In this document: positions 32,305-40,063 of the stretch, piece by piece
How the letters are laid out: every line of letters begins with the position of its first letter
How positions within the stretch are numbered: the first letter of the stretch is position 1
The notes under the pieces: model-generated
Databases searched by the model: none
Told to the model about the DNA's origin: nothing
The model's input: the letters and a program-made list of their open reading frames with translations, nothing else
DNA from: AC-56 sp963798705
GTDB taxonomy: Bacteria > Actinomycetota > Thermoleophilia > Solirubrobacterales > 70-9
Length of the DNA stretch: 64,000 bases
Direction of reading: 5' to 3'
Assembly: GCA_963798705.1 (NCBI GenBank)
Contig: CAWCTW010000003.1
Span: 186,001 to 250,000 of the forward strand
Made by a program: the position numbers and the translations under genes

Positions 32305-34995
32305 TTAGTCGCCGCGCCGGCCCTTGTGGTCCGACTTCTTGCCGTGGCCCTTCTTCGCGGGGAGCGAGTACCTGGAGGGCGAGGTGGGAACCTTCGGGTT
32401 CTGGATCTCGGCGATCCTGCCGATGAGCTTCTTCCACTGGTCGGGCTTGAGCAGCGACTCGAACTTCTTGCCCTTCTCGGGCGCGGAGCCCTTCGGGTAG
32501 TAGCCGACGTGGATGTGGTCCCAGTGGTCCCCCATCGACAACGTCGGCCCGCCGAGGTTCATGAGCGAGATGATCTGGTGCGGCTCCATCGTCCCCTGGA
32601 GCTTGAGGAGGGTCTTGATCACGGCCTCGGTGATCGAGCCCGGGCCCTGGTGGTTGGCGATCGGGACGCCGTTGACGAGGGCGATGTCCATGGCATCGCC
32701 GGTCGAGTGCTCGCTCACGTAGCCGGACGCGGTGAGGACGCTGTGACCGCATTTGAGTGACGTGATCGTGAGCCTGAAGTCATTGTCGGCGAGGTACTCC
32801 ATCGCGGCGAGGATGCGCTGGTCGATCTGGCCGGTCTGGATGTCGTTGCGACCGCAGGAGTAGATGGAGAGCCGCGGATCGGCCAGCACCTTACGGGCCA
32901 GCTGCGTCTTCGGCATCAGCAGGTCCTGCGTGACGTTGCTCGTACCGGCGCCGCCGGTGAACGGGTTCTGCCCGGCGGCCCGGTAGATCGCGGTCTCCTC
33001 GAGGAGCTTCCAGCCGTCCAGGATGGGCTTCGGGTCGATCTTCGGCGTGTGCTTGCCCGCGGGCCGGATCGCGAAGTTCAGGTGCGGCGCCAGCTTGGTG
33101 GTCTTCCCGATGCGGCCGAGCACCGTGCCGGCCACGACCTTGGATCCCTCGCGCAGCGGGCGCAGCTCCATCGACTTGCGATTGAAGTGGAGTACCCCGC
33201 CGAAATACGACTTGAAGGTCGAGTAGCCGGGGAACCGCTTCGCGAGAAGGCTGTCCAGCTGCCCGGTGATGTCGGCACGGTCGACGTTGTGCGGCCGCTC
33301 CGGCAGCGCGTACAGACGGGCGCGCCTGTCCTCGGTGTTGACCGGCCCACCGTTGGAAGTCGCCTTGAGCCTGATCGCCCCGGAATCGGCGGGCGGCTTC
33401 TTCGCCTTCGACGGGTGTGGCCCGGACTTGGACGACTTCGACTTGGAGCCCGTCTCGGGCTTGGTCGCTCGCCTGGCGCTGTCGCCGGCGAGCTTGTTCG
33501 CGTGGCTGCTCACGCCGAGCGGCTTGCCGCGGGTGGCGGGCTCATTGGGCTTCTTGTCGTTCGGCGTGACGAGCTTGAAGTCCGAGGCCGACAGCTTGTG
33601 CTGCTTCGGCACCGGATAAGCCCGCGAGACCCGCCCGAGCTGAGCGTAGGTGAACCGGTTCCCGTAGTTGTCCTGGAGGACGATGTAGTTGCCGAGCTTG
33701 CTGTCGTGGCCGATCTTCTTGATCGTGCCGTCGTTGACGGCGACGACCGGGGCGCCGTCGTGCGAGTAGACGTTGATCCCTCGACGTGTAGGTGAGCTTG
33801 AGACCACGTCGGCGACGTTGCCGCTGGAACCCTTCTTCGGCCGCGCCTTGCGGGCGGCGTCCCGCTCCGAAATCTGATCCGCGTAACGGGCCCTGGCGGC
33901 AACGGGGAATCGGTCGCCCTGGGTGAGCCCGGTGATTGACCCCACGAGGTCGTCCGGCAGCTTGCCGTACTGCTGCGCGTAGAGGATGACCTCGTCCACA
34001 TACCACGTGGCGTGGTTGTAGGCGAAGATCGCGCGCCGCAGGTCGGTGTCGCCTCCGGCGGCCTTGAGGTAGCGGGCCGCGGCGCAGACCGCGTCGACGG
34101 GGTTGTAGGGGTCCTTGCGCCCGTCGCCGTTGGCGTCCGTGCCGTAGGCCTTCCAGGTCGAGGGGATGAATTGCATCCAGCCGACCGCCCCGGCGGTGGA
34201 GACGTTGAGGTTGGTGCCGAACGCGGTCTCGATCTTGTTGATCGAGGCGAGCACCTGCCACGGGATCCCGTACTGGGTGCCGCAGGCCTGATAGATCGGC
34301 AGCAGGAAGGGCGGGATCTCGAACTGGCCGATGAGGAAGCTGGGGACGCCGAGGGGGGCGGGGGTGGGGCTGGCGATCGAAAGGGTGGGGTTGGACTTCG
34401 TGGGGACGCCGTTGGACTTCACGCGCGGCGGAGGAGACGGGTTGCGGTCGCGTCCGGCCGAGGTGCCGCCGTCGCCACTGTGATGGTGCTGACGGTGGCC
34501 GCCACGGCCCGCGCCGTCGGGCCGTCCGCCCGAGCCGCCCGAGCCGCCGGGGCCGGCGGCGCCACCGCTTCCGGTGGGGCCGGACGTACCCGTCGTTCCG
34601 GTCGTACCGGTGGATCCCGTGCTCCCGGTCGAGCCGGTGGATCCCGTGCTCCCGGTCGAGCCGGTGCTCCCCGTGCTCCCGGTGCTCCCGGAGCCGCCGG
34701 TGCTCCCGGTAGGGCCGCCGGTCGAGCCGGTCGCAGGGTCGGACTCGTCGTTGTCGAGCGGTCCGGAGCAACCGGGGTCCGCCAGGTCGACGAGGCCGTC
34801 GCCGTCGTCGTCCTTGGTGTTGGAGCACGCCGGGATCGCGTCAACGGTCGGGAGGTTGCCTCCCCCCGGAAGGTTCGCGGACACGCCGCTCTTGGACGTA
34901 TCGAGAAGGCCGCCACCGCTTGCGATGCCCGCGCCCGCCGTTACGACGGCGCCGAGCACCCCGAGGGCGAGTATCAGCAGTAGCTTCCTTCCCAT
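32305..34995 (-). CDS. Secreted peptidoglycan hydrolase: SLT transglycosylase, degenerate LytM, M15-like domain
   Basis: An 896-residue exported protein. The signal peptide spans 1-27. Residues 59-90 hold a calcium-binding-like DDDGDGLVDLADPGC; residues 91-135 are a Gly-Ser-Thr linker made of GST triplets. An SLT domain follows (about 235-345; ASINKIETAFGTNLNV with the likely Glu256, then GAVGWMQFIPSTWKAYG). Next is an M23/LytM-like domain (GAPVVAVNDGTIKKIGHD, FTYAQLG, later APHLNFAIRPAG) in which the usual zinc motifs have been lost and the two halves are separated by an insert. The C-terminus has SEHSTGDAMDI and HWDHIHVGY, an intact M15-type metallopeptidase motif set. It should cut glycan strands and possibly peptides in the cell wall. 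A promoter lies at 35080-35108. Confidence 0.88.
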   Translation of the reverse strand: MGRKLLLILALGVLGAVVTAGAGIASGGGLLDTSKSGVSANLPGGGNLPTVDAIPACSNTKDDDGDGLVDLADPGCSGPLDNDESDPATGSTGGPTGSTGGSGSTGSTGSTGSTGSTGSTGSTGSTGSTGTTGTTGTSGPTGSGGAAGPGGSGGSGGRPDGAGRGGHRQHHHSGDGGTSAGRDRNPSPPPRVKSNGVPTKSNPTLSIASPTPAPLGVPSFLIGQFEIPPFLLPIYQACGTQYGIPWQVLASINKIETAFGTNLNVSTAGAVGWMQFIPSTWKAYGTDANGDGRKDPYNPVDAVCAAARYLKAAGGDTDLRRAIFAYNHATWYVDEVILYAQQYGKLPDDLVGSITGLTQGDRFPVAARARYADQISERDAARKARPKKGSSGNVADVVSSSPTRRGINVYSHDGAPVVAVNDGTIKKIGHDSKLGNYIVLQDNYGNRFTYAQLGRVSRAYPVPKQHKLSASDFKLVTPNDKKPNEPATRGKPLGVSSHANKLAGDSARRATKPETGSKSKSSKSGPHPSKAKKPPADSGAIRLKATSNGGPVNTEDRRARLYALPERPHNVDRADITGQLDSLLAKRFPGYSTFKSYFGGVLHFNRKSMELRPLREGSKVVAGTVLGRIGKTTKLAPHLNFAIRPAGKHTPKIDPKPILDGWKLLEETAIYRAAGQNPFTGGAGTSNVTQDLLMPKTQLARKVLADPRLSIYSCGRNDIQTGQIDQRILAAMEYLADNDFRLTITSLKCGHSVLTASGYVSEHSTGDAMDIALVNGVPIANHQGPGSITEAVIKTLLKLQGTMEPHQIISLMNLGGPTLSMGDHWDHIHVGYYPKGSAPEKGKKFESLLKPDQWKKLIGRIAEIQNPKVPTSPSRYSLPAKKGHGKKSDHKGRRGD

Positions 34996-35079
34996 CCTGT
35001 TCAGTCCCCGCCCTTCGCGCCCAACTCGGAGAAGGCCGCGCCGCGGCTCCGCCAATCTGGCCTGATCAGAGCCGTGAGA

Positions 35080-35108
35080 ACGCTAGCTGTTCGGGGGGCG
35101 GTTTGCAA
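35080..35108 (-). promoter_or_regulatory. Probable promoter of the cell-wall hydrolase gene
   Basis: On the reverse strand TTGCAA (35103-35108) and TAGCGT (35080-35085) are separated by exactly 17 bases, a good -35/-10 pair. Transcription would begin about 35073 and give a leader of nearly 80 bases before the ATG at 34995. Confidence 0.55.
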
Positions 35109-35230
35109 CGTCGAACCAGGCTTGGGAATCGTATCTCAGCCGGCCTCGTCTGCCGTGCGGGATCGCCGACCGGCCGCTCGCCTACGAATCGGCACCCGGA
35201 CGCACCCCCTTGAAGCGTTACGCTGCGCGA

Positions 35231-35248
35231 CCCGTGCGCTTGCACGGG
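35231..35248 (+). other. Hairpin in the leader of the lipid-type operon
   Basis: A perfect 7-bp stem (CCCGTGC, loop GCTT, GCACGGG) lies nine bases before the strong GAAGGAGG ribosome site (35257-35264) of the operon's first gene. A TACGCT box at 35219-35224 may be the -10 element, which would leave the hairpin at the very start of the RNA, where it could stabilise it. Confidence 0.4.
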
Positions 35249-35270
35249 GACGACCGAAGGAGGCTGGGTC

Positions 35271-35627
35271 TTGAGCGACGATTCTGAGCCCGGGGAGGGC
35301 ATCCGAGCCCGCGGCGAGGAGGCCTTGAGCGACCTCGCACAGGCGCTGCTGGACAACCCGCTTTTCGGCCAGGCGGTCACCACCGCGATCGGCGCGGGCG
35401 AGCGTGCCGCCCACGCTCAGCGCTCGGCGATGGGGGCGCTCAACATTCCTGCCGCATCCGACTTCGAGCGGCTCGAGCAGCGGCTGCGCTCGCTTTCCTC
35501 GAGGCTGGAGGCCGTCGAGGATCAGCTCGACGACGCCCTCGACGAGCTCGCCGCGATGCGGCGCTCGATCGCGGCCGAACGCTCCCCTGCCGCCGAGCGC
35601 GCCGGTGCCGGTGAACCGAACGCCTAG
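35271..35627 (+). CDS. Phasin-like small helical protein, first gene of a five-gene operon
   Basis: A 118-residue, entirely helical protein beginning at TTG 35271 behind GAAGGAGG. It contains an amphipathic N-terminal helix (ALSDLAQALLDNPLFGQAVTTAI) and a leucine-heptad coiled coil (FERLEQRLRSLSSRLEAVEDQ, then LDDALDEL), and ends in an Ala/Glu tail. The composition resembles small surface-active phasins of storage granules. No gene of polyhydroxyalkanoate synthesis lies nearby, so granule function is only a guess. The next gene begins 5 bp later. Confidence 0.7.
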   Translation: MSDDSEPGEGIRARGEEALSDLAQALLDNPLFGQAVTTAIGAGERAAHAQRSAMGALNIPAASDFERLEQRLRSLSSRLEAVEDQLDDALDELAAMRRSIAAERSPAAERAGAGEPNA

Positions 35628-35632
35628 GAATC

Positions 35633-36010
35633 GTGGCGTCCCAGTCCGGCAAGCGACCCGACGGGGGTGTGGCCGAGACGCTCCGCGAGGCCATCCAGCG
35701 GACCCTGTCCGTAGCGGGCCGGCCCGCCCAGGCCGGCACCACGGGTCTCACGCGCGAACGGGCCGCCAATCTCCTCGACGAAGTCGCCAGACTCGGGCGC
35801 GAGGCCAGCGGCGAGCTGGCGCGACGCGGTCAGGGCGCCCGCGAGGAGCTGACCCGCCGCGGACAGGACGCGGGGGCCGAGCTCGCTCGGCGAGGACAGG
35901 GCGCGGCCGAGGAGATGGTGCAGCGGTTGGAGGCCCTCGAGCGGCGGCTCACCGAGCTCGAGGAGGCCCTGCGGGGCCCCGACGAACCTAAGCCTGGAGC
36001 TGAGGGTTAG
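35633..36010 (+). CDS. Coiled-coil protein with LARRGQGA-type repeats
   Basis: A 125-residue helical protein from GTG 35633. Its central part repeats an 11-residue unit: ELARRGQGARE, ELTRRGQDAGA, ELARRGQGAAE, the kind of amphipathic 11-mer seen in lipid-binding apolipoproteins and LEA-like proteins. A leucine coiled coil follows (VQRLEALERRLTELEEAL). Overall similar in layout to its upstream neighbour, so the two may pair. Surface binding to a lipid layer is inferred from the pattern, not shown. The epimerase gene starts directly after its stop. Confidence 0.7.
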   Translation: MASQSGKRPDGGVAETLREAIQRTLSVAGRPAQAGTTGLTRERAANLLDEVARLGREASGELARRGQGAREELTRRGQDAGAELARRGQGAAEEMVQRLEALERRLTELEEALRGPDEPKPGAEG

Positions 36011-37030
36011 ATGGCCGGTAGGCGGGTGCTGGTCATCGGAGTCGCGAACCACTGGGGGGCGGAGCTCGCACGGCGGCTCGAGCGCGATCCCGGAATCGAA
36101 TATCTGGCCGGCATCGACGTCGAGCCGCCCCCGGCGGACCTCGAGCGGACGGACTTCATCGAGGCCGACATCCGCAGCCCGCTCATCTCCCGGTTGCTGC
36201 CTGCGACCGGGGTGGAGACGATCGTGCACTGCGGCATCCTCCGGTATCCGGAGAGCGGCCGGCCGGCGCGGGTCCTCCACGACGTGAACGTGATCGGCAC
36301 CCTGCAGCTGCTGGCGGCCTGCGAGCGGACCGAGACGCTCAGGCGCCTGGTCGTCCGCGGGTCGTCCGCGATCTACGGCAGCGAAGGCGCGACCCCGTGC
36401 TTCTTCTCCGAGCGCATGGCGCGGACCCTGCCGCTGCGGACGCGCTTCCAGCGCGACGTGTCGGAGCTCGAGGCCTATATCGAGAACTTCGCGCGGCGCC
36501 ATCCCGAGCTCGAGTGCTGCACCCTGCGCTATCAGCCCGAGATCGGTCCGGACCTGGACACGCCGCTGGTCCGCTACCTGCAGCTACCCGTCGTACCGAC
36601 CCAGCTCGGCTGGGACCCGCGCCTTCAATTGATCCATGCCGACGATGCCACAGGCGCGCTCGAGGCCGCGGTCAGGTGCTCCGTGCGCGGAGCCGTCAAC
36701 GTCGCACCCTCGGGCTCGATTTCGCTGAGCCACATCCTGCGGCTGGTCCGGCGGCCGGCCGTCCCGGTCCCGCATCCGCTCTTCGAGGTCGCGCTGGAGC
36801 GGCTCGGGCGGCGGCTCGGGGCAGGGCCCCTCTACGGCGACGGTGTGCGGATGCTGCGCTTCGGTCGCGGCGTCGACAACCAGCGAATGGTCACGGAGAT
36901 CGGATACGAGCCGCGCTTCGACGCCGAGGGGACCGTCCGCGATTTCGCGACCAAGTCGAGGGGGAGGAGCGTCGGTCCCTCGCTGCACCCGGGCGACCTC
37001 GTCGGCAGGCTCGCGGCGGCGGTTCGGTGA
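36011..37030 (+). CDS. NAD-dependent epimerase/dehydratase, extended SDR (GalE2-like)
   Basis: A 339-residue extended short-chain dehydrogenase. The Rossmann start VLVIGVANHWGAELARRLE replaces the usual GxxGxxG with GVANHWG. The second strand DFIEADIRSPL and the NAD-binding V-N-V-I-G-T-L-Q-L-L-A-A-C are present. The catalytic Tyr-x-x-x-Lys is not evident: the region after SSAIYGS lacks a clear YxxxK, so sugar chemistry is uncertain. Mycobacterial GalE2 (Rv0501) is likewise followed by a PlsC-like acyltransferase (Rv0502), to my recollection. The GTGA overlap couples it to the next gene. Confidence 0.82.
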   Translation: MAGRRVLVIGVANHWGAELARRLERDPGIEYLAGIDVEPPPADLERTDFIEADIRSPLISRLLPATGVETIVHCGILRYPESGRPARVLHDVNVIGTLQLLAACERTETLRRLVVRGSSAIYGSEGATPCFFSERMARTLPLRTRFQRDVSELEAYIENFARRHPELECCTLRYQPEIGPDLDTPLVRYLQLPVVPTQLGWDPRLQLIHADDATGALEAAVRCSVRGAVNVAPSGSISLSHILRLVRRPAVPVPHPLFEVALERLGRRLGAGPLYGDGVRMLRFGRGVDNQRMVTEIGYEPRFDAEGTVRDFATKSRGRSVGPSLHPGDLVGRLAAAVR

Positions 37031-38001
37031 GCCCCCCGGCCCCGACCGACGCCCCCCAGGCCCCGGCCGAGACCCTGGCCGAGTTCCTTCGCCGGATGCG
37101 GGTCGGCATCGAGGATGGGCTCGACCCGATGAGCGCGGCGGGTCGTGCCGCCGACGAGCTGCCCCAGCGACTCGCGCACGTCGTGGAGCTCCTGTCGCGG
37201 CGGCTCCAGGGCGAGTACCACGAGGACGAATGGGGGTTCGACGAGGAGTTCGCCGAAGCGGTCTTGCCGCTGTTCGAGTTCCTGTACGAGGTGTGGTGGC
37301 GGGTCGAGCCGGAGGGCGTGCTCAACGTCCCCGCCCACGGCCGGGCGCTCCTGGTCTCCAATCATGCCGGCGCGCTGTTCCCGTTCGACGCGTCGATGAT
37401 CCTGCTCTCGATCATGAGGGAGCATCCGTTGCCGCGCTGGGCGCGGTTCCTCGTCCTGGACTGGGCGTTCGTCCTCCCGTTCGTCTCAGCCTTCATGCGG
37501 AAGGTCGGTGGGGTGCCGGCCAGCAAGTACAACGCGGCCCGGCTCCTCGAGCAGGACGAGCTGGTCATGGTGTTCCCCGAGGGAGTGAAGGGAACCGGCA
37601 AGCAGTTCTCCGAGCGCTACCGGTTGCAGCGCTTCGGGCGCGGCGGCTTCGTGGAGACGGCCCTTCGAACCGGAGCGCCGATCGTGCCCGTCGCCGTGGT
37701 GGGGTCGGAGGAGATCTACCCCAAGGTCGCCGACGCGCGACCGCTGGCCCGCGCGGTGGGAGCCCCGTTCCTGCCCCTCACTCCCACCTTCCCTTGGCTC
37801 GGCCCGCTGGGGCTGATCCCCTTGCCGTCGAAGTGGCGAATCGAGTTCTGCGAGCCCATCGACCTTTCGCAGCACGGGCCGGACGCGGCCGAGGATCGCC
37901 GGCTGCTGTTCGACGTGTCGGAGCAGGTCAGGGAGACCATTCAGTCCAAGCTGTACGAGAGCCTGGTCAAACGCGGATCGGCGTACTTCTCCCCCTTGTA
38001 G
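37027..38001 (+). CDS. PlsC-like lysophospholipid acyltransferase (Rv0502-type)
   Basis: A 324-residue acyltransferase. The first 75 residues are a helical cap; the acyltransferase domain contains the NH-x-D-type motif NHAGALFPFDASM (about residues 114-126), the acyl-binding VFPEGVKGTGKQFSERY, a long basic block RLQRFGRGGFVETAL and the P-x-V-P-V-A-V-V-G strand. Enzymes of this class move fatty-acyl groups to lysolipids or glycolipids at the cytoplasmic membrane. GTG 37027 is used (GTGA overlap with the epimerase). Its operon partners (an epimerase-like protein, an SCP2 protein and phasin-like proteins) suggest that the product is a complex lipid. Confidence 0.88.
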   Translation: MSPPAPTDAPQAPAETLAEFLRRMRVGIEDGLDPMSAAGRAADELPQRLAHVVELLSRRLQGEYHEDEWGFDEEFAEAVLPLFEFLYEVWWRVEPEGVLNVPAHGRALLVSNHAGALFPFDASMILLSIMREHPLPRWARFLVLDWAFVLPFVSAFMRKVGGVPASKYNAARLLEQDELVMVFPEGVKGTGKQFSERYRLQRFGRGGFVETALRTGAPIVPVAVVGSEEIYPKVADARPLARAVGAPFLPLTPTFPWLGPLGLIPLPSKWRIEFCEPIDLSQHGPDAAEDRRLLFDVSEQVRETIQSKLYESLVKRGSAYFSPL

Positions 38002-38020
38002 CGATAGCCTCCAGCCCGCG

Positions 38021-38464
38021 ATGGGGAAGGGGACGTCGACTGCGAGGACGCCGGCCGCCGCAACGGAGTTCCAGCATCTGCTGGACGACGTGCTCACGGA
38101 GACCGACGCCGACGACCACGCCGGTCCCCTGCTTCGCGCCGCCGGCCTTCGGGTCCGATTCGAGTTCCCGGACCTGCCGCTGGTCCTGAGTCTCACGGCG
38201 ACCGAGGACGGCGATCATCACCTCGCCTGGAAGTTCTCCGACCAGACGGACTGGAAGCCCCGGCTGACGTTGAAGATGGACTCGAAGGTGGCCAACGCCT
38301 ACCTTCAGGGCAAGGAGAGCCTGGCGGTCGCGATCGCCCGCGGCCGGGTGCACGCAACGGGCGATACCCGATCTGCTCTCGTGTACATCCCCGCGCTCCG
38401 TCTGCTGGTGGGGTCCTACCAGCGCCTGGTCACCCAGGAGCACCCGCACCTGGTCGTGGAGTAG
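38021..38464 (+). CDS. SCP2 sterol-carrier-domain protein
   Basis: A 147-residue single SCP2 domain: LRVRFEFPDLPLVLSLTATEDG, then DWKPRLTLKMDSKVANAYLQGKESLAVAIARGRVHATGD and a C-terminal helix RLLVGSYQRLVTQEHP. The fold carries a hydrophobic ligand such as an acyl-CoA or sterol-like lipid between membranes or enzymes. It is the last gene of the operon, 19 bp after the acyltransferase. Carriage of the acyltransferase substrate is a reasonable inference. Confidence 0.85.
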   Translation: MGKGTSTARTPAAATEFQHLLDDVLTETDADDHAGPLLRAAGLRVRFEFPDLPLVLSLTATEDGDHHLAWKFSDQTDWKPRLTLKMDSKVANAYLQGKESLAVAIARGRVHATGDTRSALVYIPALRLLVGSYQRLVTQEHPHLVVE

Positions 38465-38520
38465 CCGCTGCCGGGGGGCCCGGCCGGCGCCGTGCCGCGG
38501 ACGCCGGTCGGAGATTGCCG

Positions 38521-38549
38521 TTGACCTCGATGCCGGTTCGGCGTAGCCT
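38521..38549 (+). promoter_or_regulatory. Promoter of the MerR-HTH/cyclase gene
   Basis: TTGACC (38521-38526) and TAGCCT (38544-38549) are spaced by exactly 17 bases, the best sigma70-like pair found in the window. A small palindrome, GATCTC-GA-GAGATC (38550-38563), begins directly after the -10 box and should cover the start of transcription. Confidence 0.65.
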
Positions 38550-38555
38550 GATCTC

Positions 38556-38787
38556 GAGAGATCGGAAACAGGCCGCAGTGGACGCCGTCTCGCCACCCCG
38601 GGCGACCCGGGTGAAGGAGCCGGCCTCGCAAGGCGCCGACGGCGCCGTAGGCCGACGGGGCGGGCCGAATGCCCGCGGGCGACGGGGCCAATCGTGCCCC
38701 GTCGCTCCACGTGAGGCCCGCGATCCGCCTCGTCGCCGATGCGAGGCGCGCGCCAAGAGCCCTCCGACCCTGAAAGGATCGAGCCGG
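38556..38787 (+). other. Long, structured 5-prime leader of the cyclase gene
   Basis: About 230 bases lie between the predicted start of transcription and the ATG. Several strong hairpins are visible: GGCGCC-GAC-GGCGCC, CGGGC-CGAAT-GCCCG and GACGGGGC-CAATCGT-GCCCCGTC. None of the known riboswitch consensus sequences was recognised (cobalamin, TPP, SAM, c-di-GMP and ydaO-type were considered). No small gene is convincing. Regulatory function is possible but unproved. Confidence 0.45.
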
Positions 38788-40005
38788 ATGCCGGACGATC
38801 ACATCTCTCTTGGCGAGGCATCGAGGATCGCGGGGGTCGCGCCCTCCACCCTGCAGCGGTGGGTGAAGGCCGGGGTCATCCCGGTCCGCGGCGGGAGGTG
38901 GACGACGGCTGCTGCGGCACAGGCGCGGGTGGTCGGCCGGCTCCGAGAGCGTGGGCACTCGCTCCCCGAGCTGCGCCGAGCCGTGCGCGAGGGGCGCCTG
39001 GCCTTCGGCTACGTCGAGGACCTGTTCCCGGGGCACGAACGCAACTTGACCCGCTTGGAGGCAGCCGAGCGAACCGGCCTGGAGGACGCGCTCATCGAGC
39101 GAATGATGTCGCTGCTCGGCACGCCGACCGCCCTCGAGGGAACCCTCAACGAGCAGGACGTTGTCGCGATGGAGCACATCCGGGACGTGCTGCGCGCCGG
39201 GTTCCCTCTCGTGGCATTGCTGCAACTGATCCGCGTCTACGCGCAGTCGATTCGCAAGATCGCCGAGGCCGAGGTGCGGCTGTTCCACCTCTACGTGCAC
39301 GAGCCACTCATCCGGCAGGGCGTCGATGCGCTTCAGATGGCGGAGGAGATGGAGGGGCTGGCGCGGGACCTCTTGCCGATCACCTCGCCCCTCATGGAGT
39401 ACATCCACCAGCGATACCTCCGCTTCTACATCGAGCAGGACGTGGTCGGCCACATGGAGACCGAGCTCGCCGGACAGCGCCAGCTCGGCCGGGTCCAGAT
39501 GGCGTTCTGCTTCGTCGACCTGACGGGGTTCACCCGGTACACCGAGGAGGAGGGGGACGAGGAGGCCTTCGACCTCGTCGAGCGATTCGTGGAGACGGTC
39601 GAGGCGACGCTCCCGGCGGAGGCGCTCATCGTCAAGACGATCGGCGACGAGGTGATGATCGTCTCGCCGGACCCGGTCACGCTGACGGAGTGGTCCGTCG
39701 GGTTTCTCGGCCTCTTCCAGGAGCGCCCGCAGCCTCGCGTCGGCATCCACTGCGGGCGCGCTGTCTACCGGGACGGCGACTACTTCGGCAGCGAGGTGAA
39801 TCTCGCGCATCGCGTGGTGGCCCGTGCCCTGGGCGGCGAGGTGATGGTCACCGCCGCGGTGGCGGACGCCATCGGTGAGTCCGGCTACCTGGAGTTCGAC
39901 CGGATCGGCGGCGTTGAGCTGAAGGGATTCCCGCAGCCGGTCGAGCTTTTCGTGGCACGCCCCCGCGAATCGGACTCGGCGCCGGACCGGGTCGCCCCCG
40001 GGTAG
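38788..40005 (+). CDS. MerR-type HTH / class III nucleotidyl cyclase protein
   Basis: A 405-residue protein. Residues 5-75 form a MerR/excisionase-like winged helix (ISLGEASRIAGVAPSTLQRW, then RLRERGHSLPELRRAV). Residues 85-225 are helical, and residues 235-395 are a class III cyclase. Both metal Asp are kept (Asp244 in FVDLTGFT, Asp287 in KTIGDEVM), as are Asn338, Arg342 and Lys283, but the purine-specifying Asp is Ser335 (GSEVN), so the product nucleotide is uncertain. ATG 38788 has AAAGGA upstream. A DNA-binding cyclase could couple cyclic-nucleotide synthesis to transcription. Confidence 0.9.
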   Translation: MPDDHISLGEASRIAGVAPSTLQRWVKAGVIPVRGGRWTTAAAAQARVVGRLRERGHSLPELRRAVREGRLAFGYVEDLFPGHERNLTRLEAAERTGLEDALIERMMSLLGTPTALEGTLNEQDVVAMEHIRDVLRAGFPLVALLQLIRVYAQSIRKIAEAEVRLFHLYVHEPLIRQGVDALQMAEEMEGLARDLLPITSPLMEYIHQRYLRFYIEQDVVGHMETELAGQRQLGRVQMAFCFVDLTGFTRYTEEEGDEEAFDLVERFVETVEATLPAEALIVKTIGDEVMIVSPDPVTLTEWSVGFLGLFQERPQPRVGIHCGRAVYRDGDYFGSEVNLAHRVVARALGGEVMVTAAVADAIGESGYLEFDRIGGVELKGFPQPVELFVARPRESDSAPDRVAPG

Positions 40006-40063
40006 CGGGCGTCCGGGCACGGAAGCTGCGGCTGGCGCCGCCCGTCACCTTAAGATCGCCGGC

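Noticed and set aside
34606..34735. Dense short tandem repeats resembling a CRISPR or satellite
   Set aside because: They encode the Gly-Ser-Thr linker of the cell-wall hydrolase in frame; there are no spacers.
38570..38780. Riboswitch of a known class before the HTH-cyclase gene
   Set aside because: No consensus core (cobalamin, TPP, SAM, ydaO, c-di-GMP) could be found by eye; kept only as a structured leader.
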